Part shown: positions 23,520 through 32,648 of the stretch, piece by piece | How the letters are laid out: every line of letters starts with the position of its first letter | How positions within the stretch are numbered: the stretch's first letter is position 1 | Source of the DNA: Bradyrhizobium liaoningense | Lineage (GTDB): Bacteria > Pseudomonadota > Alphaproteobacteria > Rhizobiales > Xanthobacteraceae | DNA: 64,000 bases | Assembly (NCBI RefSeq): GCF_018130785.1 | Contig: NZ_JAFCJT010000003.1 | Coordinates: forward strand, 62,001-126,000 | Direction of reading: 5' to 3' | The notes under the pieces: model-generated | Told to the model about the DNA's origin: nothing | Database searches by the model: none | The model's input: only the letters and a program-made list of their open reading frames with translations | Translations under genes and position numbers: made by a program

Positions 23520-24758
23520 GTGGATACGCTCAGGGTCAGAGACGCCAAAGACGTCGAAGAGGTGGTGCGCGCGGCGATTGCCAACGAGCAGCCGCTCGAG
23601 ATCATCGGTCATGGCAGCAAGCGCAGCATCGGTCACGCCATGGCGACCAACGCCGTGCTCGACATCTCCGCGCTGAATGCCGTCACGTCCTACGAACCGA
23701 ACGAGCTGATCGTCACGCTCCAGGCCGGTGCGCCGCTGGCCGACGTGCTGTCGCTGATCGATGCCAAGAACCAGCAATTCGCGTTCGAGCCGATGAATAC
23801 GGCGCCGCTGCTCGGCACGCCCGCGTTAGGGACCATCGGCGGCATGATCGCGGCCGGCCTCGCCGGTCCGCGGCGGATCAGGGCAGGCGGGGCGCGCGAT
23901 CACCTGCTCGGGGCGCACGCCGTCTCCGGTTTCGGCGACAGCTTCAAGACCGGCGGCAAGGTGGTGAAGAACGTCACCGGCTACGATCTCTGCAAGCTGC
24001 TGGCGGGGTCCTGGGGTACGCTGTCGGTGATGACCGAAGTCACGCTCAAGGTGATGCCGAAGCCCGAAGCGGAGCGGACGCTGCTGTTGCGCGGGCTCGA
24101 CGATGCCGTCGCCAACAAGGCCATGACCGCGGCGCTCGGCTCGCCCTTCGACGTCTCTGCCGCCGCGCATCTGCCGAAATCGGCGTTCCGGGCGAAGACC
24201 GACGGGCTTGGCGACATCGCTAGCCAGGGCGAAGCGCTGACCTTGCTGCGGCTCGAGGGCATCACGGCGTCCGCCGCGCACCGCGCCGGCTCGCTGCGCG
24301 AATTGCTGGCGCCGTTCGGAACCGCGACGCTGATCGAGGACGCGGCCTCTGCCGCGCTGTGGGCCACGATCCGCGACGTGCTGCCGTTCGCAGCCGGCGG
24401 CGCGCTCGGCGCCTGGCCGGTGTGGCGGATCGTTTGTCCGCCTGCTTCCGGCGCGGCGCTCGGGACCCAACTGGCGCGCGAGACCGGTGGCGACGTGATT
24501 TACGATTGGGGCGGCGGGCTGATCTGGGCAGCGCTGCCGCCGAAGGCGGACGCGCATGCCCCGGCGGTGCGCCAGCGTGCAGATGCCCATGGCGGACATG
24601 CGACGTTGATCCGGGCGGCCGAGGACGTCAGGCGCGGGGTCGACGTGTTCCATCCGCAGGCGCCGGGCATTGCCGCTTTGAGCGAGCGTGTCCGCGCCAG
24701 CTTCGATCCGAAGACCATTCTCAACCGGGGACGGCTGACGCGGGGCGCTGCGGCATGA
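23520..24758 (+). CDS. glcE: Glycolate oxidase FAD-binding subunit GlcE
   Basis: This is a 412-residue second flavoprotein subunit of glycolate oxidase. The FAD domain fills residues 1-180: PLEIIGHGSKRSIG, LQAGAPLADV, TIGGMIAAGLAGPRRIRAGG, and VVKNVTGYDLCKLLAGSWGTL, which is characteristic of GlcE. The C-terminus has the usual HPQAPGIAALSERVRASFDP and NRGRL. It begins with GTG without a clear ribosome site, and its stop overlaps the glcF start by 4 bp (ATGA), so the two are translationally coupled. It may depend on a promoter in the 220-bp gap after the divergent ABM-fold gene. Confidence 0.94.
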   Translation: MDTLRVRDAKDVEEVVRAAIANEQPLEIIGHGSKRSIGHAMATNAVLDISALNAVTSYEPNELIVTLQAGAPLADVLSLIDAKNQQFAFEPMNTAPLLGTPALGTIGGMIAAGLAGPRRIRAGGARDHLLGAHAVSGFGDSFKTGGKVVKNVTGYDLCKLLAGSWGTLSVMTEVTLKVMPKPEAERTLLLRGLDDAVANKAMTAALGSPFDVSAAAHLPKSAFRAKTDGLGDIASQGEALTLLRLEGITASAAHRAGSLRELLAPFGTATLIEDAASAALWATIRDVLPFAAGGALGAWPVWRIVCPPASGAALGTQLARETGGDVIYDWGGGLIWAALPPKADAHAPAVRQRADAHGGHATLIRAAEDVRRGVDVFHPQAPGIAALSERVRASFDPKTILNRGRLTRGAAA

Positions 24759-26077
24759 AGACCGAATTCTCACTGGCGCAGCTCGCCGACCCTGATATCG
24801 CGCAGGCCGACAAGATCCTGCGCGCCTGCGTTCATTGCGGGTTCTGCACCGCAACCTGTCCGACCTATGTGCTGCTCGGCGACGAGCTCGATAGCCCGCG
24901 CGGCCGCATCTACCTGATCAAGGAGATGCTGGAGAAGGACCAGACCCCGACCGCCGAGGTGGTCAAGCATGTCGACCGCTGCCTGTCGTGCCTGTCCTGC
25001 ATGACGACCTGCCCCTCAGGGGTGAACTACATGCACCTCGTCGACCAGGCCCGGGTCAGGATCGAACAGCGCTACCAGAGGCCGCTGACCGAGCGGCTGC
25101 TGCGCCAGGTGCTGGCCTTTGTCCTGCCGGACCCGCAGCGCTTCCGCACCAGCATGTGGCTGGCGCGGCTCGCCCGTCCGCTTGCCGTCTTCCTGCCGAC
25201 GCCGCGGCCCTCGGCGACGCCCGGCCTGATCCAGCGCCTCAAGGCGATGCTGGCGCTGGCGCCGAACCGTCTGCCGTCGCCCGGCCCGCTCCCGGGCAGC
25301 GTGTTCGCAGCGCTCGGCAAGAGGCGCGGCCGGGTCGCGCTGTTGCAGGGCTGTGCCCAGCAGGTGCTGGCGCCGCGCATCAACCAGGCCGCGATCAGTC
25401 TTCTCACCCGCCATGGCGTCGAGGTCGTCCTTGTCAGGGACGAGCAGTGCTGCGGTGCGCTGACCCATCACCTCGGCGACGACCAGGATGCGCTGGCGCG
25501 CGCCCGTGCCAACGTCACGGCCTGGCAAAAGGAAGCCGCCGGCGAGGGGCTGGACGCGATCCTGGTGACAGCCTCCGGCTGCGGCACGGTGATCAAGGAC
25601 TACGGCTATCTCCTGCGCGAGGACACGGCGTTCGCCGCTGATGCGGCGAAGGTGTCCGCGCTCGCCAAGGACATCACCGAATACATCGCCGGCCTCAAGC
25701 TCGCGACCACCACGCGACAGGACAACATCGTCGTCGCCTATCACTCCGCGTGTTCGTTGCAGCACGGGCAGAAAATCACGGGCCTTCCGAAAGAATTGCT
25801 TTCCAAGAATGGATTCGTGGTGAAAGATGTGCCGGAGAGCCATTTGTGTTGCGGCTCGGCGGGGACCTACAACATTCTCCAGCCCGAGCTTGCGGGCCGG
25901 TTGCGCGATCGCAAGGTCGCCAACATCGCAAGCGTCAAGCCGGACATGATTGCCGCGGGCAATATCGGCTGCATGGTGCAGATTGCCAGTGGCACGTCAG
26001 TTCCGGTCGTACACACGATTGAGCTTCTCGATTGGGCTACGGGCGGGTCGCGGCCGGCATTGAATGCGTCGAGTTGA
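24755..26077 (+). CDS. glcF: Glycolate oxidase iron-sulfur subunit GlcF
   Basis: This is a 440-residue iron-sulfur subunit that passes electrons from GlcD/GlcE to the quinone pool. Two 4Fe-4S motifs are intact: Cys25, 28, 31 and 35 (CVHCGFCTATCP) and Cys76, 79, 82 and 86 (CLSCLSCMTTCP). Two CCG-type domains follow: QCCGALTHH and LCCGSAGTYN. The start ATG overlaps the glcE stop. The frame is open far upstream inside glcE, but the N-terminus MKTEFSLAQLADPDI matches the family. A lysine-rich histone-like gene starts 70 bp later. Confidence 0.96.
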   Translation: MKTEFSLAQLADPDIAQADKILRACVHCGFCTATCPTYVLLGDELDSPRGRIYLIKEMLEKDQTPTAEVVKHVDRCLSCLSCMTTCPSGVNYMHLVDQARVRIEQRYQRPLTERLLRQVLAFVLPDPQRFRTSMWLARLARPLAVFLPTPRPSATPGLIQRLKAMLALAPNRLPSPGPLPGSVFAALGKRRGRVALLQGCAQQVLAPRINQAAISLLTRHGVEVVLVRDEQCCGALTHHLGDDQDALARARANVTAWQKEAAGEGLDAILVTASGCGTVIKDYGYLLREDTAFAADAAKVSALAKDITEYIAGLKLATTTRQDNIVVAYHSACSLQHGQKITGLPKELLSKNGFVVKDVPESHLCCGSAGTYNILQPELAGRLRDRKVANIASVKPDMIAAGNIGCMVQIASGTSVPVVHTIELLDWATGGSRPALNASS

Positions 26078-26147
26078 GCCTTCGTCCGGAGGTGACGGCA
26101 GAACGACGCCCGATCGACCATTGTTCGGCGGCAACAGGAGGACCACG

Positions 26148-26516
26148 ATGGCGAAAGCGAAGAAGAAAAAAAGCAAGAAGGCCAAAAAGGCCAAGAAGGC
26201 TGTAGCAGCGAAGAAGGCAGCCAGGAAGTCCGCGAAGAAGTCTGCCAAGAGATCTGCGAAGAAATCGAAGAAGGCCGCCCCGAAGAAGGCCGCCAAGAAG
26301 GCTGGGAAGAAGTCGGCCAAGGCTGCCAAGAAGGCCGCCAAGCCGGCTGCACCGAAGAAGGCCGCAAAGAAAGCGGCACCGAAGAAGGCGAAGGCAGCTC
26401 CTGCGCCGAAGCCGTCAGCGCCGGTGGTAGCTCCGGCTCCTGAGCCCGCCGTCGAGACAAGCTGGGCGATGCCTTCGTCTTCTGCGGAGCCGACGCCGGC
26501 CGACGGGCAAGGTTAG
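26148..26516 (+). CDS. Histone H1-like Lys/Ala-rich DNA-binding protein
   Basis: This is a 122-residue protein made almost wholly of Lys, Ala, Ser and Pro: MAKAKKKKSKKAKK, then repeated KKAAPKKAAKKA units up to about residue 88, then a Pro/Ala-rich tail with acidic residues (APEPAVETSW). This is the composition of bacterial H1-like proteins that bind and compact DNA without a folded domain. A site AGGAGG about 7 bp before the ATG fixes the start. The repeats in the gene favour length change by slippage. It lies on the same strand after glcF but has no functional link to it. Confidence 0.85.
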   Translation: MAKAKKKKSKKAKKAKKAVAAKKAARKSAKKSAKRSAKKSKKAAPKKAAKKAGKKSAKAAKKAAKPAAPKKAAKKAAPKKAKAAPAPKPSAPVVAPAPEPAVETSWAMPSSSAEPTPADGQG

Positions 26517-26980
26517 GCTCCAAGGTCAGGCCCCAAAGGTTTGGCGCCAAGGTTTGGTGCCCAGTCTGGTCCAAGGTGAGGGCAAAGACTGGGTCCATCC
26601 CGACGATAACGACCGACAACAGGAAGGCCGCGGCGGTGACGCTGCGGCCTTTTTGTATCGTCACAATGGTCCCGGTCGGTTGTCGTTTCTCGCGTCGGTC
26701 TGATTCGTGGCACAGGCATCACTGCACCGGAGGCTCCCGTATTAATCCGGGCGGCTCTGTGCACTTTGGAATGCAAATAATGTGATCGAGAAGCAACACA
26801 GGCGGACAACCTTTTGTAGAATCGTCAGAACGCCTAAAAAGTCGGCAGATGCCCGTGATTTTTGCTTCACGGTTCACATGCCCCAATCCAGATTGTCGCA
26901 GTAACGCAATTTTGCAGACAGGTCGTACCCCGGGGGGCTTCCGGGAAACCGACTGGGTAGAACTGGTGATGGGGATCAAA
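26517..26980. other. Non-coding stretch between H1-like and TorF genes
   Basis: This 464-bp region holds imperfect direct repeats of CCAAGGTTTGG type at about 26519-26580 and an inverted repeat CCCAGTCT / AGACTGGG (26560-26567 and 26586-26593). It also contains a terminator at 26624-26654 and an AT-richer stretch (26760-26900) likely to hold the porin promoter. Frames crossing it have no signal or family features. Confidence 0.6.
26624..26654 (+). terminator. Rho-independent terminator after H1-like gene
   Basis: The stem AAGGCCGC (26624-26631) pairs with GCGGCCTT (26644-26651), and the run continues TTT. It lies about 110 bp after the stop of the H1-like gene. Confidence 0.8.
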
Positions 26981-28012
26981 ATGAAAAAAGTGGCTTTGTT
27001 GGCAACGGCGCTGGCAATGGTGACGGGTTCGGCTTTCGCGGCAGACATGCCGGTCAAGGCTCTGAAGGCCCCGCCGCCGCCCGCCTTTGACCCCTGGGAT
27101 GTCGCCTTCGGTGCCGGCATCATGAGCGATTACATCTTCCGCGGCGTCACTCAGTCGAACCACAATCCGTCGGTCACCGCCTATTTCGAGCCGCGCTACA
27201 ACGTCAACAAGGACCTCCAGCTTTATGTCGGTACGTCCGCGGAGAGCATCTCGTTCCCGAACCGCGCCGCGGCTGAAGTCGACATCTACGGCGGTATCCG
27301 CCCGACCTTCGGTATGTTCGCCTTCGACTTCGGTATCTGGGGCTACCTCTATCCGGGCGGAAGCTGCTTCGGTTCGCAGGGCACCCTCGCCCAGGGCAAT
27401 TGCGGCACCGGCCTCGACAATTCGCAGGGCGCGATCGGCCTTCCGATCAACGGCAACTTCGCCAAGAAGGACGCAAGCTTCTACGAAGTCTATGCCAAGC
27501 TGAACCTTAACATCAACGATCAGTGGGTCGTTGGCTTCAACGAGTACTATTCGCCGAACTTCCTGAACCTCGGTGCCTGGGGCAACTACGCCTCGATCAC
27601 CGCCAAGTGGACCGCGCCGAGCACCACGTTCGGTGCCAGCGGCGTCGGCATGTATGTGTCGGGTGAATTCGGCCGTCAGTGGCTCGGCACCTCGGACATC
27701 TTCTACGGTATTGCCGGCGACCCGCTGTACTCCAACGGCATCAAAGAGCCGAGCTACAACACCTGGAACCTCGGCGTTGGCTTCACCTACAAGGTGTTCA
27801 CGCTCGATCTCCGCTACTACGACACCGACCTCTCGAAGGGTAACTGCAACGCCTTCACCAGCGACTTCTCGGCCACCAACTCCAGCCCTGGTTTCGTGAC
27901 GCCGATCAATGGCGGCGCGAACGCGACCTCGGCGTTCGGCTCCAACTGGTGCAGCGCGGCCGGCGTCGCCAAGCTCTCGGTCGACCTGACGGCGATGACC
28001 AACCTGAAGTAA
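26981..28012 (+). CDS. TorF-family putative porin (TIGR02001 type)
   Basis: This is a 343-residue outer-membrane beta-barrel protein. The start MKKVALLATALAMVTG gives a signal peptide cleaved after FAADM. The mature start DPWDVAFGAGIMSDYIFRGVTQS is the mark of this family, and alternating aromatic strands follow to VDLTAM at the end. A cysteine pair near GGSCFGSQGTLAQGNCG and another at CNAF/NWCS may close loops. The ATG at 26981 is preferred over one four codons earlier. A strong terminator follows. It probably passes small solutes through the outer membrane; the specificity is not known. Confidence 0.9.
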   Translation: MKKVALLATALAMVTGSAFAADMPVKALKAPPPPAFDPWDVAFGAGIMSDYIFRGVTQSNHNPSVTAYFEPRYNVNKDLQLYVGTSAESISFPNRAAAEVDIYGGIRPTFGMFAFDFGIWGYLYPGGSCFGSQGTLAQGNCGTGLDNSQGAIGLPINGNFAKKDASFYEVYAKLNLNINDQWVVGFNEYYSPNFLNLGAWGNYASITAKWTAPSTTFGASGVGMYVSGEFGRQWLGTSDIFYGIAGDPLYSNGIKEPSYNTWNLGVGFTYKVFTLDLRYYDTDLSKGNCNAFTSDFSATNSSPGFVTPINGGANATSAFGSNWCSAAGVAKLSVDLTAMTNLK

Positions 28013-28039
28013 GTTTTCTTCCCGTAAGAGACTTGGTGA

Positions 28040-28067
28040 GGGCGGCAGGGCAACCTGCCGCCCTTTT
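28040..28067 (+). terminator. Rho-independent terminator of the TorF porin gene
   Basis: The stem GGGCGGCAGG (28040-28049) pairs with CCTGCCGCCC (28054-28063) over a 4-nt loop and is followed by TTTT. It lies 28 bp after the stop codon. Confidence 0.92.
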
Positions 28068-28268
28068 GCTTTTCTCCGCACCGTCATGGCCGCGCTTGCC
28101 GTCTTCGCTGGAGCTTCGCCCGGCCCGATATCGGTCGTCCGGCGAAGCCCCGGCCGAGCCGGGACCAGGCCATCCATGTGCAGCCTCAGGCTCCGAAAGA
28201 CGTGGATGCCCGGGCCTTCGCCCCGCCGAAACCAGATGCACCGGACCGGAAGCCATCCCGCTCGCGTC

Positions 28269-30029
28269 TCAGCGCGCCGCGCTCGGCTCCGTCTCGGCTG
28301 GCGCAGCGCCGCCACCGAGAACGTGGATCTCGCCTTCCTTTACCAGCGCCACCTTGCGGGTGTGGAAGGCGTCCAGCGTCGAGCGGTGGCCGATCGAGAC
28401 GATGGTGGCCTGCGGCAGCTTCTCCGCCAGCAGCCGGTAGAGCCGGGCCTCGGAGGGCTCGTCCAGCGACGCCGTGGCCTCGTCCAGGAACAGATAGTCC
28501 GGCACGTGCAGCAGTGCGCGCGCAAGCCCCAGGCGTTGCTGCTCGCCGAGCGACAGCGTCCGGTTCCAGTGGCCTTCGTTGTCGAGCCGTTTTGCCAGCC
28601 GCGGCATGCCGACCGAGTTGAGCGCTTCCGCGATCTTCTCGGGCGTGATCGTGCCATGCGCGGCGGGGTAGATCACGGCGTCGCCGAGCGGGCCGATCGG
28701 AAAATACGGCCTCTGGGGGAGCATCATCAGCCTGGCCTTCTCGGGAATGGCGATTGCCCCGGTGCCGAAGGGCCAGATGCCGGCGATGGCCCGGAACAGC
28801 GTCGACTTGCCGGAACCGGAAGGTCCCGTCACCAGCACCCGCTCCGCCGGCTCGACCGTGAAGGCATCCGCGCTGACCAGAGGCTCACCGTTCGGCAGCT
28901 TCACCAGCAACTGCGCCAGCGTGATTGCCTTGCCGTTCGATGGCGCAACGCCGATGGTCGGCTCGCGCGCCGCGATGTTGGCTGCGGAACTGACCGACAT
29001 CTCGAAGCCGTCGAGACGGGCGACGATTGCGCGCCACTCGGCCAGCGAGCGGTAGGCCGTGACGAAGAAGGACAGCGCATCCTGCACGCTGCCAAACGCC
29101 GAGCCGGTCTGCATCATGTCTCCGAGCTGGATGCGTTTGGCGAAGTAAGCAGGAGCAACCACGACGTAGGGAAAGATCGTTGCAGCCTGACCATAGCTTG
29201 CCGTGAAGGCGGTGAGGCGCTTGGTCCGACTCATGATCGCGTACCAGTTGGCGATGACGGAGCCGAAGCGGCGCAGGAGATGTCCCTGCTCCGCGCTCTC
29301 ACCTTTCAATAGAGCGATCTGCTCGGAATTTTCGCGCACGCGGATCAGGTTGAAGCGGAAATCAGCCTCGAACCGTTGCTGCTCGAAATTGAGGTTGATA
29401 AGCGGTGCGCCGATCCAGTGCGTCAGTCCCGTCCCCAGGATCGCGTAGACCAGCGCGCACCAGACCAGAAAACCTGGGATGACGAAATCGGTGCCGTAGA
29501 TGTGCAGGGGGGCCTTGTTGGACAGACCCCAGAGGATGACGACGAACGAGGCCAGCGTCACGATCGACGACAGCAGACCGAGGCCAAGGACGAGCGTTTG
29601 CTCGACAAAGTTCTTGACGTCCTCGGTGATGCGCTGGTCCGGGTTGTCGGCCGGGTCGCCCTTGAGCTGCATGCGGTAATGCGTGGCGCCGTCGAGCCAT
29701 TCGCCGAGATAGTGCTGGGTCAGCCATCGCCGCCAGCGGATCTGGAGCCATTGGTTCAGGTAAAGCTTGTAGACGGCCAGTGCGACGTAGGTGAAAGCAA
29801 GGCCGAGGAAGATCCAGACCTCCATGACGAACTCGTTGAGATCGTAGGCCTGGAGCGCGCTGTAGAACCGGTTCTGCCATTGATTGAGCAGCACGTTGAT
29901 CGCCACCAGCGTCAGCTCCATAGCGATGACGACGCCGAGCAGGCCGCGGCCGGCCCATTTGTCCTCGGACCGGAAATAGGGGATGGCGATTCGCCAGACT
30001 GTCGCGAGCGTGGCGCTAATGTTCTTCAC
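28269..30029 (-). CDS. SbmA/BacA-like ABC transporter with fused ATPase
   Basis: This is a 586-residue half-transporter. The N-terminal 330 residues form the SbmA/BacA-type membrane domain (NVLLNQWQNRFYSALQ, the WRRWLTQHYLGEWL stretch, then DNPDQRITEDVKNF, all typical). The C-terminal ATPase has Walker A GPSGSGKST, signature LSLGEQQRLGLAR, and Walker B YLFLDEATASLD. Members import peptides, vitamin B12 or fatty acyl chains; in Bradyrhizobium the BclA protein of this type takes up plant NCR peptides. The GTG at 30029 is the likely start, with AGGAG about 10 bp upstream. Whether this is BclA or a paralogue needs phylogeny. Confidence 0.92.
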   Translation of the reverse strand: MKNISATLATVWRIAIPYFRSEDKWAGRGLLGVVIAMELTLVAINVLLNQWQNRFYSALQAYDLNEFVMEVWIFLGLAFTYVALAVYKLYLNQWLQIRWRRWLTQHYLGEWLDGATHYRMQLKGDPADNPDQRITEDVKNFVEQTLVLGLGLLSSIVTLASFVVILWGLSNKAPLHIYGTDFVIPGFLVWCALVYAILGTGLTHWIGAPLINLNFEQQRFEADFRFNLIRVRENSEQIALLKGESAEQGHLLRRFGSVIANWYAIMSRTKRLTAFTASYGQAATIFPYVVVAPAYFAKRIQLGDMMQTGSAFGSVQDALSFFVTAYRSLAEWRAIVARLDGFEMSVSSAANIAAREPTIGVAPSNGKAITLAQLLVKLPNGEPLVSADAFTVEPAERVLVTGPSGSGKSTLFRAIAGIWPFGTGAIAIPEKARLMMLPQRPYFPIGPLGDAVIYPAAHGTITPEKIAEALNSVGMPRLAKRLDNEGHWNRTLSLGEQQRLGLARALLHVPDYLFLDEATASLDEPSEARLYRLLAEKLPQATIVSIGHRSTLDAFHTRKVALVKEGEIHVLGGGAAPAETEPSAAR

Positions 30030-30340
30030 AGAGCTCTGTCTCCTGAGGGGATGTGCACAACGCCCATAGGCCAAATGGCTGAGGCAACGGCAGAAACGGG
30101 CGCGCTTAGACTAAAGTCGCAAGTTCAGCAATTTGCGTTGGCTTGTCGCAGCTTGCAACCCTAGCATGGGTACAACGGCGCGGGGTGGGGGCCTCCGGGA
30201 CTTCGCGGGCTTGTGAGCGGACGGGAACCGCCGCACTCGCGAGGAATTCGCGCCCAGCTCGGGGGTTATCGCTTCCAGCGTCAAGCAGGTTCGGCTGTCC
30301 ACGCGGGCCGCCTGCCGCAACAGGCGTGGGGGAGGAAGCC
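30030..30340. other. Divergent promoter region, ABC transporter / lactate permease
   Basis: This 311-bp gap separates the divergent starts. A loose dyad CGCAA-N10-TTGCG lies at 30118-30137, and the lactate permease has a GGGGGAGGA ribosome site at its right end. No gene is supported. Confidence 0.45.
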
Positions 30341-32005
30341 ATGTGGAATCAAATCTATAATCCGCTGAACAACGCGGCGTTGTCGACCATCGCGGCGGCC
30401 ATACCGGTCGTCTCGCTCTTGATCATGATCGCGAGCGGGCGCGTGAAAGCGCACATTGCGGCCGTGATCGCCGTGATCATCACCAACCTGATCACGATCT
30501 TCGTCTTCACGATGCCGGCGGGTATGTCGATCCGTGCCTCGATCCTCGGCGTCGTGACAGGCTTCTTTCCGATCGGCTGGATCGTCCTCAACGTCATCTT
30601 CCTCTATCAGGTGACAGTGTCCACCGGGCGCTTCGAATTGCTCAAGCGGGCCATCGGCGGTGTCACCGAGGACCGGCGCTTGCAGCTCCTGCTGGTCGCG
30701 TTCTCGTTCGGCGCTTTCTTTGAGGGTGCTTCGGGCTTCGGCACGCCGGTCGCTATCACCGGTGCCGTGCTGATCGGCCTCGGCTTCTCGCCGCTCGCGG
30801 CATCAGGCTTGTCACTCATCGCCAACACCGCGCCGGTCGCTTATGGCGCGCTCGGCACGCCGATCCAGGGCCTCGCGTCCGTCACCGGGCTCGATCCCTA
30901 CATCCTCGGCGCGATGGTCGGACGGCAATTGCCGTTCTTCTCGCTGATCGTGCCGTTCTGGGTGGTGTGGGCGTTCGCGGGTTGGCGCGGCATGAAGGAC
31001 GTCTGGCCGGCGATCCTCGTCACTGGTGTGTCGTTCGCGGTCCCGCAATTCGTGATCTCGAACTTCATCAATCCCTGGATCGTCGACATCGGGGCGTCGC
31101 TGATCTCGATGGGCGCGCTGATCCTGTTCCTGAAGGTGTGGCAACCAAGGCAGCTCTGGACATCGCCGGAACTGCGCGGCCACGACGAGTCGGCCGCGCA
31201 GATGGAAAAAGCAACGCCACTCGACAAGACGCCGCTCACCCAGTCCGAACTGTGGAGCGCGCTGCTGCCGTGGATCATCGTCTGTATCGTGATGCTGATC
31301 TGGGGCAACGGTGCCTTCAAGACCTGGGCGAACGGGATTTTCACCTGGAACTACGCCGTTCCCGAGCTGCACCAGATGATCAACAAGGTGCCGCCGGTGG
31401 CGGCGAAGCCGACGCCGGAAGGCGCGGTGTTCGCGTTCACCTATCTGTCCTTCACCGGCACGGGTATGCTGATCGCCGCGATCATCTCGGGCTTCCTGAT
31501 GGGCGTCGGCCCGGGACGGCTGCTGGTCGAGTATGGCCGCACCATCCGGCTGTGCGCGATCTCGCTGATCACGATCTCGGCGATGCTCGCGATCGGCACG
31601 TTGACGCGGCTGTCCGGCGTCGACGCGACGCTCGGCCTCGCCTTCGCCGCAACCGGCGTGCTCTATCCCTTCTTCGGCACGCTGCTCGGCTGGCTGGGCG
31701 TGGCGCTGACGGGATCGGATACGGCGTCGAACATCCTGTTCGGTAATTTGCAGAAGATCACCTCCGAGCAGCTCGGCCTGTCGCCGGTTCTGATGGCGGC
31801 CGCGAACTCGTCCGGCGGCGTGATGGGCAAGATGATCGATGCGCAATCGATCGTCGTCGCCTCCACGGCCACGCGGTGGTACGGGCACGAGGGCACGATC
31901 CTGCGCTTCGTGTTCTGGCACTCGATCGTGCTGGCCTGCCTTGTCGGTGTGCTCGTGACGTTGCAGGCCTATGTCTGGCCGTTCACGGCGATGGTGCTGA
32001 AGTAG
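30341..32005 (+). CDS. lldP: L-lactate permease (LctP/LldP family)
   Basis: This is a 554-residue inner-membrane transporter of the LctP family that brings in lactate or glycolate with protons. About 12-14 hydrophobic segments run the whole length. Family signatures are FEGASGFGTPVAITGA (near 125-140), the NTAPVAYGALGTPI stretch, LTGSDTASNILFGNLQ and AAANSSGGVMGKMIDAQSI. The ATG at 30341 is preceded by a GGAGG-type ribosome site. Given the glcDEF genes 4 kb away, glycolate uptake is a possible role alongside lactate (inference). No lactate dehydrogenase or regulator is adjacent. Confidence 0.94.
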   Translation: MWNQIYNPLNNAALSTIAAAIPVVSLLIMIASGRVKAHIAAVIAVIITNLITIFVFTMPAGMSIRASILGVVTGFFPIGWIVLNVIFLYQVTVSTGRFELLKRAIGGVTEDRRLQLLLVAFSFGAFFEGASGFGTPVAITGAVLIGLGFSPLAASGLSLIANTAPVAYGALGTPIQGLASVTGLDPYILGAMVGRQLPFFSLIVPFWVVWAFAGWRGMKDVWPAILVTGVSFAVPQFVISNFINPWIVDIGASLISMGALILFLKVWQPRQLWTSPELRGHDESAAQMEKATPLDKTPLTQSELWSALLPWIIVCIVMLIWGNGAFKTWANGIFTWNYAVPELHQMINKVPPVAAKPTPEGAVFAFTYLSFTGTGMLIAAIISGFLMGVGPGRLLVEYGRTIRLCAISLITISAMLAIGTLTRLSGVDATLGLAFAATGVLYPFFGTLLGWLGVALTGSDTASNILFGNLQKITSEQLGLSPVLMAAANSSGGVMGKMIDAQSIVVASTATRWYGHEGTILRFVFWHSIVLACLVGVLVTLQAYVWPFTAMVLK

Positions 32006-32028
32006 CAGGCCACGCCACGCCTCAACGC

Positions 32029-32066
32029 AAATCCCCGCAGGGCTTCGCCGCCTTGCGGGGATTTTT
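32029..32066 (+). terminator. Rho-independent terminator of lldP
   Basis: AAATCCCCGC (32029-32038) pairs with GCGGGGATTT (32055-32064), followed by TT, 24 bp after the stop codon. Confidence 0.88.
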
Positions 32067-32074
32067 GCATCTGA

Positions 32075-32151
32075 AGCATGATCCGGAAAGTGCGAAGCGG
32101 TTTTCCGAAAAGATCATGCTCAAACAACAACCTGAAGCGCGATGACGATTC
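32075..32151. repeat. Dispersed intergenic repeat, copy B
   Basis: This copy shares TTTTCCGAAAAGATC, GCTCAA and CCTGAAGCGCGATGACGATTC with copy A at 11530-11602. It lies directly after the lldP terminator. Confidence 0.8.
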
Positions 32152-32246
32152 GTCCCAATCTCACCGCGCTTTAGCTTCCGCGAACCTTCTCAACGGCGCC
32201 GCCGTCTTATAGAAGGTGCCGCAAATCAGGTCGGTCGAGAGGTCTC

Positions 32247-32645
32247 ATGGTTTCGCTCAGGCAGATGGTGTGTTTGGCGGTTGCAATGCTCGCGATATCC
32301 ACGCTCGCGCGTGCAGAGGACGGTTTTCCGTTCGGCACCGAGATGACGCTGGAGGCCCTGCCGCAGCCGGGCTCGAAGCGGATTCCGAACATCGAGATCG
32401 GCGACAACGGCGAAGTCGTGCTGGAGCTCTGGTGTAAGGGCGGCAAGGGCCAGTTCTCCGTCGCCGGCAACACCGTGATCTTCGTCCCCGGCCAGATCCA
32501 GGACCGTTCCTGCCCGCCGGCCAGGGCGCAGGCCGACGACGAACTCGTCGCAGCGCTGGGCAGCATCGAGACCTGGAAGCGCCAGGGCGACGTGCTGACG
32601 CTGATCGGCCCGAAGCCGCTGCGCTTCAGAACGACGGGGAACTAG
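32247..32645 (+). CDS. Secreted META/HslJ-domain-like protein
   Basis: This is a 132-residue exported protein (signal peptide cleaved near ARAEDG, residue 24). The mature part matches the META/HslJ fold in outline: FGTEMTLEALPQPGSKRIP, then VVLELWCKGGKGQFSV, a strand pattern with one cysteine pair (WCKG and RSCPP), and a closing LTLIGPKPLRFR. HslJ-like proteins are linked to heat or drug tolerance in the envelope, but the role here is unknown. It stands alone between dispersed repeats. Confidence 0.72.
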   Translation: MVSLRQMVCLAVAMLAISTLARAEDGFPFGTEMTLEALPQPGSKRIPNIEIGDNGEVVLELWCKGGKGQFSVAGNTVIFVPGQIQDRSCPPARAQADDELVAALGSIETWKRQGDVLTLIGPKPLRFRTTGN

Positions 32646-32648
32646 GTC

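Noticed and set aside
26148..26420. Lysine-codon repeats that look like tandem DNA repeats
   Set aside because: They are explained by the repetitive H1-like protein; the DNA units are irregular.
26867..28315. Minus-strand open frame opposite the TorF porin
   Set aside because: The porin has a signal peptide, barrel pattern and terminator; the opposite frame has none of these.
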